NCBI GenBank assembly: GCA_026990095.1
Contig: JALSIL010000044.1
Span: 1 to 5,811, forward strand
DNA from: Lysobacterales bacterium
GTDB taxonomy: Bacteria; Pseudomonadota; Gammaproteobacteria; Xanthomonadales; Marinicellaceae
DNA: 5,811 nt
Direction: 5' to 3'
Shown here in pieces: positions 1 to 5,726 of this stretch (position 1 is the first letter of the stretch; every line of letters begins with the position of its first letter). Position numbers and translations under genes: made by a program. The notes beneath the pieces were generated by a model. That model made no database searches. It was not told where the DNA came from and worked only from the letters and a program-made list of their open reading frames with translations.

Positions 1-1
1 A

Positions 2-799
2 GGAGCAAAACCAGGAAAAGGCGGTATTCTACCTGCTGCTAAAGTAACAGAAGAAATTGCTAATATTCGTGGTATTCCAGTAGGACAAGCATCCATAAGC
101 CCTAATCGTCACCCAGAAATCAAGAATGCCCACGAATTGTTAGATATGATAAATAAAATTCGAGATGCCAGCGGTCTACCTGTGGGCTTTAAAATGGTCA
201 TGGGCAACGATGAATGGCTGCATGAACTATTTACCGAAATTCGTAAACGTGGTATTGAATCAGCCCCTGATTTTATTACAATCGATTCAGGTGACGGCGG
301 CACTGGTGCTGCACCACAATCCTTAATGGATGATGTCGGCATGGTCATTAAAGAATCCTTACCCATGTTGGTGGATTTACGCGACGAATACGGTTTAAAG
401 AGCCGAATCCGCATCATTACCTCGGGCAAATTAATCACACCTGCGGAGGTTGCTTGGGCTTTATGTGCTGGCGCTGATTTTATCAACAATGCCCGTGGAT
501 TTTTATTTTCATTGGGTTGTATACAAGCCCTAAAATGCAATAAAAATACCTGCCCAACAGGAATTACAACACATGATCCGGATTTACACAAAGGCTTAGT
601 GGTCGAGAACAAAACCGAACGCGTAGCGAACTTTGCCAAACACATGATAAAAGAAGTCGGTGTTATTGCGCACTCTTGTGGTGTCAAAGAACCCAGACAA
701 CTCAAGCGATCACATGTGCGAATGGTTTTTTCTAATGACCTGTCTAAACCCTTGAATATTTTATTTCCTGATAAAAAAAGCAAATATGACAAGGGTTAA
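2..799 (+). CDS. FMN-binding glutamate synthase family protein, 3' part (5' end outside window)
   Basis: This is the C-terminal 265 residues of a protein homologous to the FMN/Fe-S synthase domain of the glutamate synthase large subunit. In the window's second frame it is open from the first full codon, so the start lies upstream. Visible family motifs are GAKPGKGG at residues 1-8 of the fragment, DGGTGAAP at 98-105 (FMN/phosphate-binding loop region), and three cysteines spaced C-x5-C-x4-C at 173, 179 and 184, followed by PTGITTHDP. In glutamate synthases these cysteines hold the [3Fe-4S] cluster. The tail continues about 80 residues past the cysteines and ends near DKG, with no sign of the GltB beta-helix (GXGXG) domain. 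This suggests the stand-alone FMN-binding glutamate synthase family (about 500 residues, usually without a glutaminase domain) and not full GltB. Its true substrate is uncertain, since such stand-alone proteins are mostly uncharacterised. It overlaps the next gene by 14 bases, which implies co-transcription. Confidence 0.9.
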   Translation, partial: GAKPGKGGILPAAKVTEEIANIRGIPVGQASISPNRHPEIKNAHELLDMINKIRDASGLPVGFKMVMGNDEWLHELFTEIRKRGIESAPDFITIDSGDGGTGAAPQSLMDDVGMVIKESLPMLVDLRDEYGLKSRIRIITSGKLITPAEVAWALCAGADFINNARGFLFSLGCIQALKCNKNTCPTGITTHDPDLHKGLVVENKTERVANFAKHMIKEVGVIAHSCGVKEPRQLKRSHVRMVFSNDLSKPLNILFPDKKSKYDKG

Positions 800-1280
800 A
801 ATCGGTGTCAGTGCCTGCCTTTTGGGTCAAAAAGTCCGCTACGATGGCAAAGACAAATTTGCTGATTTAGCAAAGTATTTTGACCCAAAAGTTTACCAAC
901 TCATACCTATTTGCCCAGAAGTGGAAATGGGCATGAGTATCCCTCGTCCAGCCATCCAAATGCGTATCATTGATGGCGATACCAGACTGGTGCAGGTGGA
1001 CAACCACAAAACAGATTTTACTGAGCAATTCAATAACTGGTTTAAAGAAAATGAACAACGCTTTAAACAGTTTAAAGGCTTCATTCTCAAAAGCAAATCC
1101 CCCAGTTGTGGCAACCAAACCACCCCACATTTTAATGAAGATGAATCTTTTGAATTGAAAGATGGTCTGTTTGTGCACAATCTAAAATCATACAACAGTC
1201 TAACGGTAATAAACGAACATCAAATCTCACAAAAAGAGTTATTTCAAAAATTTATTCATCAAATTTCAAAAACTACTTGA
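786..1280 (+). CDS. DUF523 / TudS-like iron-sulfur protein
   Basis: A 164-residue cytosolic protein of the DUF523 family. It begins with the family's N-terminal motif VSACLLGQKVRYDG (residues 8-21), then ICPEVEMG (42-49) followed by PRPAIQM, and KSPSCG (104-109). The three conserved cysteines are C11, C43 and C108. In the characterised DUF523 member TudS (thiouracil desulfidase), three such cysteines bind a [4Fe-4S] cluster whose fourth iron takes sulfur from the substrate. The Glu after Cys-Pro and a Ser in the SPSCG motif are reported to matter there, and both are present here (E45; S105 and S107). The sequence is also like the N-terminal domain of E. coli YbgA, but the DUF1722 half is absent and the length matches the single-domain form. 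The ATG at 786 sits inside the end of the glutamate-synthase-like gene in another frame. No strong Shine-Dalgarno is visible, so translational coupling is likely. The substrate is unknown; desulfuration of a thiolated base is an inference from the family. Confidence 0.85.
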   Translation: MTRVKIGVSACLLGQKVRYDGKDKFADLAKYFDPKVYQLIPICPEVEMGMSIPRPAIQMRIIDGDTRLVQVDNHKTDFTEQFNNWFKENEQRFKQFKGFILKSKSPSCGNQTTPHFNEDESFELKDGLFVHNLKSYNSLTVINEHQISQKELFQKFIHQISKTT

Positions 1281-1305
1281 TAGAATAAATTTTTATTGTT
1301 ACTTT
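1277..1305 (+). promoter_or_regulatory. possible sigma70 promoter of the leu operon
   Basis: TTGATA at 1277-1282 is a good -35 match (5 of 6). It is followed after 17 bases by TACTTT at 1300-1305, a weak -10 (3 of 6). The spacing is ideal and the spacer is AT-rich. The -35 box overlaps the stop codon of the DUF523 gene. Transcription would start near 1312, just before the leader peptide. Support comes from position and spacing only. Because the -10 is poor, the real promoter could lie elsewhere between about 1240 and 1310. Confidence 0.35.
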
Positions 1306-1314
1306 ATGCGGACA

Positions 1315-1419
1315 ATGAACAATCAAACCAAAATCATGAAACACACTATTGCCTCTTCTTTTGTGCAATTATCTGCCTTGGGTTTATTATTATCTCTTCT
1401 TCTCTTACGACTTATCTAG
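1315..1419 (+). CDS. leuL: leu operon leader peptide (attenuation peptide)
   Basis: A 34-codon ORF just before leuA. Its C-terminal half carries ten Leu codons within 15 residues: Q-L-S-A-L-G-LLL-S-LLLL-R-L-I-stop, with leucine codons tta, ttg, tta tta tta, ctt ctt ctc tta and ctt. A run of codons for the pathway's own amino acid, ending just before a hairpin and T-run upstream of leuA, is the signature of ribosome-mediated attenuation as in enterobacterial leuL. The start is uncertain. In-frame ATGs lie at 1306, 1315 and 1336, and none has a convincing Shine-Dalgarno. The 1336 start would give 27 residues (beginning MKHTIAS), closest to the 28 of E. coli LeuL. The 1306 start would lie upstream of the predicted transcript start. 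The hydrophobic tail could also be read as a short membrane segment, but the codon run and position favour a leader. Confidence 0.75.
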   Translation: MNNQTKIMKHTIASSFVQLSALGLLLSLLLLRLI

Positions 1420-1439
1420 CAGTCAATCTATAGGACTGC
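1419..1439 (+). promoter_or_regulatory. leader hairpin overlapping the leuL stop codon
   Basis: A perfect 6-bp inverted repeat, GCAGTC (1419-1424) and GACTGC (1434-1439), with a 9-base loop. The first base of the 5' arm is the last base of the leader's TAG. A ribosome terminating there would cover the 5' arm. Immediately 3' of it, TAGG (1431-1434) can alternatively pair with CCTA (1445-1448), which is part of the terminator's 5' arm. This is a candidate pause/antiterminator region of the attenuator. The pairings are read by eye and are short, so the assignment of arms is tentative. Confidence 0.4.
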
Positions 1440-1443
1440 ACCC

Positions 1444-1463
1444 ACCTAAAAGGTTTTTTTAGG
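1444..1463 (+). terminator. attenuator terminator in the leuA leader
   Basis: ACCT (1444-1447) and AGGT (1451-1454) form a short stem followed at once by a run of seven T (1454-1460). CCTAAAA (1445-1451) is also the perfect inverse of TTTTAGG (1457-1463), giving an alternative 7-bp hairpin that would consume the T-run. It lies 25 bases after the leader stop and 44 bases before leuA, the right place for an attenuator. The stem is short for a rho-independent terminator, so efficiency is uncertain. Confidence 0.5.
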
Positions 1464-1507
1464 ATATTCACCCAATATTTTATAAGTTAAAACAACACGA
1501 GAGAAGC

Positions 1508-3118
1508 ATGAAAGCAACAAGCAAACAAGTCAAAATTTTCGATACCACATTGCGTGATGGGCAACAATGCCCTGGTGCAGGAATGAGTTTTGAGCAAAAC
1601 CTTGAGTACGCAAAATTAGCGTCTCAAGTTAATATTGACATCTTGGAAGCGGGTTTTCCAGCCGCCAGTCGCGAAGATTATAAAATCGTCGAAAGCATTG
1701 CACAGATGTATGCGCAAATGGAATCTTCTCCAAAGGTCGCGGCGTTATGCCAAATGCGTGAAGAACAAGTTATTACCACCATCGAATCTCTCAAAAGCTT
1801 AATTCCAACTCAAAGGGCACGAATGCATGTTTATTTGCCTGTAGACCCTGAGTTAATGCAAGCGTCATTGGGAAACTACGCCAATAACCATAAACAAATC
1901 CACAAAGACTTAGACAAATTCATTCGCATGGCAATAGATGCGGGTTGCGAAGTGGAATTTTCACCCGAAGGTTATTCACGCATGGGCGATACTTTTGATT
2001 TTGTTACCGATGTCATTGATACCGCCATCAAAGCAGGTGCAACCATCATTAACTGCCCTGATACCATTGGTGGTGCTTGTTATTTGCAAGGAGAAGAATT
2101 TTTTGTCAATAAAATGAAACGTCACGCCGAGATAATGAAACAACGTTATGCCGATAAAAACATAACTTGGTCAGCGCATTGCCATAACGATTATGGATTG
2201 GCATTGACTAACACGATGCAATCTATTTTTGATGGGCCAGTGACCCAAATTGAGGGTTGTTTCAATGGCATTGGCGAACGTGCTGGCAATGTCTCCTTAG
2301 AACAGTGCATTATGTATTTAAAAGCCTTTGGTTACAACAACAGCCTTGGCAAAAACTTTCACACCGCCATCCATACGGCTTATATCAAGGACATTTCTGA
2401 CTTTGTTGCTACGCACATGTTGCCGCGACAGGCACATTGGCCCATTAGTGGAGAAAATGCGGCTCGACACACCTCTGGCGGTCACACCAATGCCATCCTC
2501 AAAAACCCACAAGCTTACCAACCCTTTGATCCAAAAGAGGTCGGCAAGGAAATTAGCTTTGTGTTTGGCCCTTTAAGTGGCAGTAATCACGCCCAATCCA
2601 TTATCAAAGAACACGGATATAAGTGTGAAAACAGTGAAAAAATTGAAGTAACGCAGTTTATCAAAGATTACTTTTCCAATCGACGCAAGGGTTTAACCGA
2701 TACGGAATTCATGCAAGCCTATTTTGCTTACCGTTCGCCTATCAAAATTAATACCTATAAATACCGCAAACGAGCGCAAATTACCGAAATATGTATTGAT
2801 GGAACTTTCCAAGGCGAAGAAAAAACCATCAACGCCAAAAGCAAAGTCGGTGGCACCGCATTAACGGCTTTGCATCATGTTTTGGAAGATTATTTATCAC
2901 CAATCAGCATTGAATCCTTTCGTTCTCAATCCAAAGACAAGGGGGAAGAAGCATTAAGCATTTCATCCATAAGCATTTCACACAACAATGAATTGTACAC
3001 AGGTATTGGACAGGATATTGATATTGAAGTCTCCGCACTTAAAGCTTTGGTTAATGCCGTTAATCGCGCCATAGTGCATTTAAATTATGCTGTTATTGCT
3101 AATAAAAAAGCGGTTTAA
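1508..3118 (+). CDS. leuA: 2-isopropylmalate synthase
   Basis: Catalyses acetyl-CoA + 2-oxoisovalerate to 2-isopropylmalate, the committed step of leucine synthesis, in the cytosol. It has 536 residues. The N-terminal TIM barrel (about 8-290) opens with FDTTLRDGQQCPGAGM (11-26), giving the catalytic Arg16 and metal-binding Asp12. The other metal ligands are H224 and H226 in SAHCHND and N261 in NGIGERAGN. A linker containing LPRQAHWPISGENAARHTSG (305-324) is followed by a C-terminal LeuA regulatory domain (about 420-525) ending in GIGQDIDIEVSALKALVNAVNRA. That domain normally binds leucine for feedback inhibition. DGQQCPG in place of the common DGEQSPG or DGEQAPG marks a divergent subgroup that I associate with Legionella-like gammaproteobacteria. 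Homocitrate synthase or citramalate synthase are the other members of the superfamily, but the leuC/leuD neighbours and the leucine leader make LeuA secure. The start follows GAGAG at 1499-1503. The stop overlaps the next start (TAATG). Confidence 0.95.
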   Translation: MKATSKQVKIFDTTLRDGQQCPGAGMSFEQNLEYAKLASQVNIDILEAGFPAASREDYKIVESIAQMYAQMESSPKVAALCQMREEQVITTIESLKSLIPTQRARMHVYLPVDPELMQASLGNYANNHKQIHKDLDKFIRMAIDAGCEVEFSPEGYSRMGDTFDFVTDVIDTAIKAGATIINCPDTIGGACYLQGEEFFVNKMKRHAEIMKQRYADKNITWSAHCHNDYGLALTNTMQSIFDGPVTQIEGCFNGIGERAGNVSLEQCIMYLKAFGYNNSLGKNFHTAIHTAYIKDISDFVATHMLPRQAHWPISGENAARHTSGGHTNAILKNPQAYQPFDPKEVGKEISFVFGPLSGSNHAQSIIKEHGYKCENSEKIEVTQFIKDYFSNRRKGLTDTEFMQAYFAYRSPIKINTYKYRKRAQITEICIDGTFQGEEKTINAKSKVGGTALTALHHVLEDYLSPISIESFRSQSKDKGEEALSISSISISHNNELYTGIGQDIDIEVSALKALVNAVNRAIVHLNYAVIANKKAV

Positions 3119-3576
3119 TGTCACGATACTGCGCAATAATTAAATGGCAACGCCAGAGTGATGACAAATTCATTGACAACAAATATTCACGCGCTCATGT
3201 TTGGGAATTTGATGGAGGAGAAATAGTCCAAGCTTCATCCTCACCACATGTGGTACCACTGCCCCATTCTATAGAAGCCAATGTTGATCCAGAAGAAGCC
3301 TTTATCGCATCCATTTCCAGTTGCCACATGTTGTTCTTTTTATCCATAGCTGCCAAAAAGCGTTTTGTCATTGAAAATTACACGGACTATGCCACAGGTA
3401 TTATGCAATTGGATAAGGATAAAAAAATATCCATGACCGATGTGACATTAAAACCAAGGATTGTTTTTTCAGGTGAAAAACAGCCAACCAAGGAACAAAC
3501 TGACAAGATACACCACCAGGCGCATGAACAATGCTTTATTGCTAATTCAGTTAAGACTAAGATACATATAGAATAA
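3118..3576 (+). CDS. OsmC family protein (putative thiol peroxidase)
   Basis: A 152-residue cytosolic protein of the OsmC/Ohr superfamily, whose studied members reduce organic hydroperoxides or hydrogen peroxide with a cysteine pair. The first cysteine, C69, lies in DPEEAFIASISSCHMLFFL at the start of the central helix, and the second, C139, in AHEQCFIANSVKT near the C terminus. Both are where the peroxidatic and resolving cysteines of OsmC fall. The acidic pair E59/E60 before the helix and an N-terminal arginine (R25) are candidates for the residues that assist catalysis. Length fits the family (about 140-155). The start codon shares its A with the leuA stop (TAATG), so translation is almost certainly coupled to leuA and the gene belongs to the leu operon. 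That is odd, because peroxidases are not part of the leucine pathway. The substrate cannot be read from sequence; the divergent YhfA-like subgroup is not well characterised. Confidence 0.85.
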   Translation: MSRYCAIIKWQRQSDDKFIDNKYSRAHVWEFDGGEIVQASSSPHVVPLPHSIEANVDPEEAFIASISSCHMLFFLSIAAKKRFVIENYTDYATGIMQLDKDKKISMTDVTLKPRIVFSGEKQPTKEQTDKIHHQAHEQCFIANSVKTKIHIE

Positions 3577-3584
3577 TAATATTC

Positions 3585-3650
3585 GTCATCCTCGCGAAAG
3601 CGGGGATCCAGTTTATTTTAACACTGGATTCCCATTTTCATGGGAATGAC
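3585..3650. repeat. palindromic repeat element, two inverted copies of a GAAA-loop hairpin unit
   Basis: Two 28-base arms (3585-3612 and 3623-3650) are inverted copies of each other with 21 of 28 positions identical, separated by a 10-base AT-rich spacer. Four of the seven differences still allow G-U pairs. Each arm is itself a hairpin. The left has an 8-bp stem (ATCCTCGC with GCGGGGAT, one T-G pair) closed by a GAAA loop. The right has a perfect 8-bp stem (ATTCCCAT with ATGGGAAT) closed by TTTC. The core pattern GTCATyCC...GGrATCCAG is the widespread dispersed repeat found between genes in many proteobacteria. It fills most of the 90-base gap between the OsmC gene and leuC and could act as an RNA stem at the 3' end of the leuA-OsmC segment. 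There is no T-run, so it is not a classical terminator. Confidence 0.85.
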
Positions 3651-3653
3651 AAA

Positions 3654-3660
3654 AGAAGAG
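3654..3660 (+). promoter_or_regulatory. ribosome binding site that fixes the leuC start
   Basis: The purine-rich AGAAGAG at 3654-3660 is six bases before the ATG at 3667. The earlier in-frame ATGs at 3640 and 3646 lie inside the palindromic repeat and have no Shine-Dalgarno, so 3667 is the better start for leuC. Confidence 0.7.
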
Positions 3661-3666
3661 AAAACC

Positions 3667-5064
3667 ATGAAACAAAATATCATCGACAAAGTATGGCAAA
3701 ACCATATCGTTAAACAAAACCCAGGGCACCCTGCTATTTTAGCTATTGATTTTTGCCTTGTGCATGAAGTCACTTCTGCTCAAGCTTTTGACACCTTACG
3801 GGAAAGAAATTTACCCGTTTTTGATACCAAGTCTTTATTGGCAACGGTTGATCACAGTATTCCTACACGTAAAAATCGCCATGAAATATTTGATGAGATG
3901 GCAAAAGCACAGGTGCAAAAACTGCGGGATAATACCAAAGAATTCAATGTGCCCTTTTATGATATGGATTCGCAACATCAGGGTATTGTTCATGTTGTTG
4001 GGCCTGAACTGGGCATCACTCAGCCTGGAATGACCATTGTTTGTGGTGATTCCCACACCGCCACTCATGGCGCATTTGGAGCGATTGCTTTTGGTATTGG
4101 TACTTCCACGGTTGGGCATGTTTTTGCCAGTGGTTGTTTGTTGATGAATAAACCCAAAACCATGAAAGTGGAATTTAATGGGCAATTTCGAGCTGGGCTT
4201 TCGGCTAAAGATGCGGTGATGAAACTCATTGCCACCATCGGTATTGGCGGAGCTAATGGACACATTATTGAATACACGGGTTCTGCCATTGACTCAATGA
4301 GTATGGAAGCACGCATGACTTTGTGCAACATGAGTATCGAATGTGGCGCTGTTGCGGGTTTGATAGCTCCAGATGAGACGACTTATGCTTACCTTAAAGG
4401 CAAAAAATACGCTCCAACCGATAAATGGAACGATGCACTCAACTATTGGAACAGTTTAAGAAGTGATGAGGGTTGTGATTATGATAAACTCATTGCAATT
4501 GATGTCAATAAACTCAATCCGATGGTTTCGTGGGGAACAAATCCTCAACAAGCCATTGAGATAAATCAAAATATACCAAATAATAACGATGACATGACCA
4601 CTAAAGCATTGGATTATGTCAAACTTTCTCTTAACCAACCGATTAAAGACACTAAGTTGGATTGGGCATTTGTCGGCTCTTGCACCAATGGACGCATTGA
4701 AGACATGCGCGTAACTGCAGCAATCTTAAAAGGTAGAAAAATTGCTAAACACATGACCTTTTACGTTGTTCCTGGTTCAGAACAAGTTATGGCTCAGGCA
4801 CAAAAAGAAGGTTTAATTGACATTATAAATGCCTCAGGTGCAGAGTTTAGAATGCCCGGTTGTTCCATGTGTTTGGGCATGAATGACGATAAAGTTCCAC
4901 CTGGTTCTCGGTGCATTTCATCAACCAATCGTAATTTTGTCGGGCGACAAGGCACAGGCAGCATGACCCATTTAGCTTCTCCTGCAACCGTTGCAGCCAG
5001 TGCTATTGCTGGTAAAATTGTGTCACCTACTGATTACTTTAATACAGATGGAGAAATCGCATGA
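3667..5064 (+). CDS. leuC: 3-isopropylmalate dehydratase, large subunit
   Basis: The large subunit of isopropylmalate isomerase. With LeuD it dehydrates 2-isopropylmalate and rehydrates it to 3-isopropylmalate, using a [4Fe-4S] cluster in the cytosol. It has 465 residues, matching E. coli LeuC (466). The aconitase-fold motifs are in order: CGDSHTATHGAFG from C126, GSCTNGRIEDMR with C339, and MPGCSMCLGMN with C399 and C402. C339, C399 and C402 are the three cluster ligands, at the same mutual spacing as in E. coli. SSTNRNFVGRQG near the C terminus is the conserved substrate-site segment. The ATG at 3667 (MKQNIIDK) is chosen because it has a good ribosome binding site and fits the family's N terminus. 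An upstream ATG at 3640 would add nine residues encoded partly by a repeat. The stop overlaps the leuD start by four bases (ATGA). Confidence 0.97.
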   Translation: MKQNIIDKVWQNHIVKQNPGHPAILAIDFCLVHEVTSAQAFDTLRERNLPVFDTKSLLATVDHSIPTRKNRHEIFDEMAKAQVQKLRDNTKEFNVPFYDMDSQHQGIVHVVGPELGITQPGMTIVCGDSHTATHGAFGAIAFGIGTSTVGHVFASGCLLMNKPKTMKVEFNGQFRAGLSAKDAVMKLIATIGIGGANGHIIEYTGSAIDSMSMEARMTLCNMSIECGAVAGLIAPDETTYAYLKGKKYAPTDKWNDALNYWNSLRSDEGCDYDKLIAIDVNKLNPMVSWGTNPQQAIEINQNIPNNNDDMTTKALDYVKLSLNQPIKDTKLDWAFVGSCTNGRIEDMRVTAAILKGRKIAKHMTFYVVPGSEQVMAQAQKEGLIDIINASGAEFRMPGCSMCLGMNDDKVPPGSRCISSTNRNFVGRQGTGSMTHLASPATVAASAIAGKIVSPTDYFNTDGEIA

Positions 5065-5645
5065 AAGCCATAAAACATATTATTGGCAAAGCCATACCCT
5101 TGAATATGACTGATATTGATACCGATATTATTATCCCTGCTCAATATTTAACCAGTACCTCACAAACAGGATATGGTAAACATGCTTTTACTCGCTTGCG
5201 TGCAGATAAAGATTTTGTACTTAACCAAGAAAAATACAAAGGTGCCCCCATTTTATTAACGGGTTCGAATTTTGGTTGTGGCTCTTCTCGCGAACACGCT
5301 GTTTGGGCAATAAAAGAATTGGGGGTTGATGCCATCATCGCTCCAAGTTTTGCTGACATTTTTACCAACAACGCTAATAAAAATGGATTACTCTTAATAG
5401 AACAACCGCAAGAAGTTATCGATAAATTAATGCAAAAAGCCACAGATTCCCAAATCGAGATTGAAATTAATATTGACGAGCAAACCATTGTTTCAGGTAA
5501 TACAATCCTAGACTTTACTTTAAATGAATTCTTTAAACATTGTTTAATCAATGGCTTAGATGAACTTGATTATTTGATTTCTCATGCAGAAGAAATCAAA
5601 TCTTTTAAAACAAAACAAAACCGAGAAACATTGTTTATTAATTAG
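5061..5645 (+). CDS. leuD: 3-isopropylmalate dehydratase, small subunit
   Basis: The small (swivel-domain) subunit of isopropylmalate isomerase, partner of LeuC. It has 194 residues, against about 201 in E. coli. Diagnostic segments are MTDIDTDIIIPAQYL (16-30), the TGSNFGCGSSREHA loop (67-80) that closes over the substrate, and IIAPSFADIFTNNANKNGLL after it. The ATG overlaps the leuC stop as ATGA and is preceded by GGAG at 5050-5053 with seven bases of spacing, so the two subunits are translated together, as expected for a 1:1 complex. The C terminus (KTKQNRETLFIN) is intact. The gene for the next enzyme, LeuB, does not follow within the window. Confidence 0.96.
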   Translation: MKAIKHIIGKAIPLNMTDIDTDIIIPAQYLTSTSQTGYGKHAFTRLRADKDFVLNQEKYKGAPILLTGSNFGCGSSREHAVWAIKELGVDAIIAPSFADIFTNNANKNGLLLIEQPQEVIDKLMQKATDSQIEIEINIDEQTIVSGNTILDFTLNEFFKHCLINGLDELDYLISHAEEIKSFKTKQNRETLFIN

Positions 5646-5646
5646 T

Positions 5647-5694
5647 GTGACCTTAATGATAAAGAGAGAGAGAAAGTATTGCCATTAAGGTCAC
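5647..5694. repeat. perfect 12-bp inverted repeat after leuD
   Basis: GTGACCTTAATG (5647-5658) and CATTAAGGTCAC (5683-5694) are exact inverse complements, separated by 24 bases rich in GA (alternating AG around 5663-5672). The left arm starts two bases after the leuD stop codon. No T-run follows on either strand, so a rho-independent terminator is unlikely in its usual form. It could be an mRNA 3'-end stem that protects the leu transcript, an operator for a dimeric regulator with widely spaced half-sites, or a remnant of a small mobile repeat. Confidence 0.7.
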
Positions 5695-5726
5695 GTAGTG
5701 GAATTAAGAATCATCAATCAACTAAA

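Noticed and set aside
109..792. Long - strand open frame opposite the glutamate-synthase-like gene
   Set aside because: It is the antisense shadow of a gene with clear FMN and Fe-S motifs; the translation shows no family features.
867..1195. Two - strand open frames opposite the DUF523 gene
   Set aside because: Both lie wholly within a gene with conserved cysteine motifs and show no recognisable domains.
1336..1419. Small membrane protein instead of a leader peptide
   Set aside because: The hydrophobic tail could span a membrane, but the position before leuA, the Leu codon bias and the hairpin with T-run after the stop fit an attenuation leader better.
2318..2576. Short open frames on both strands inside leuA
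   Set aside because: They are internal to a full-length leuA with intact catalytic motifs and have no credible ribosome binding or family match.
3585..3650. Rho-independent terminator between the OsmC gene and leuC
   Set aside because: The hairpins are strong but no T-run follows on the + strand, and the sequence matches a dispersed repeat pattern instead.
3585..3650. CRISPR array or insertion-sequence end
   Set aside because: There are only two inverted units, no regular spacers, no transposase and no visible target duplication.
3746..4331. Alternative frames on both strands inside leuC
   Set aside because: They overlap the conserved aconitase-fold coding region of leuC; the composition is that of a shifted reading of the same DNA.
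5647..5694. Intrinsic terminator for the leu operon
   Set aside because: The stem is followed by GTAGTGGAATT, not a T-run, and the 24-base loop is too long for a typical intrinsic terminator.
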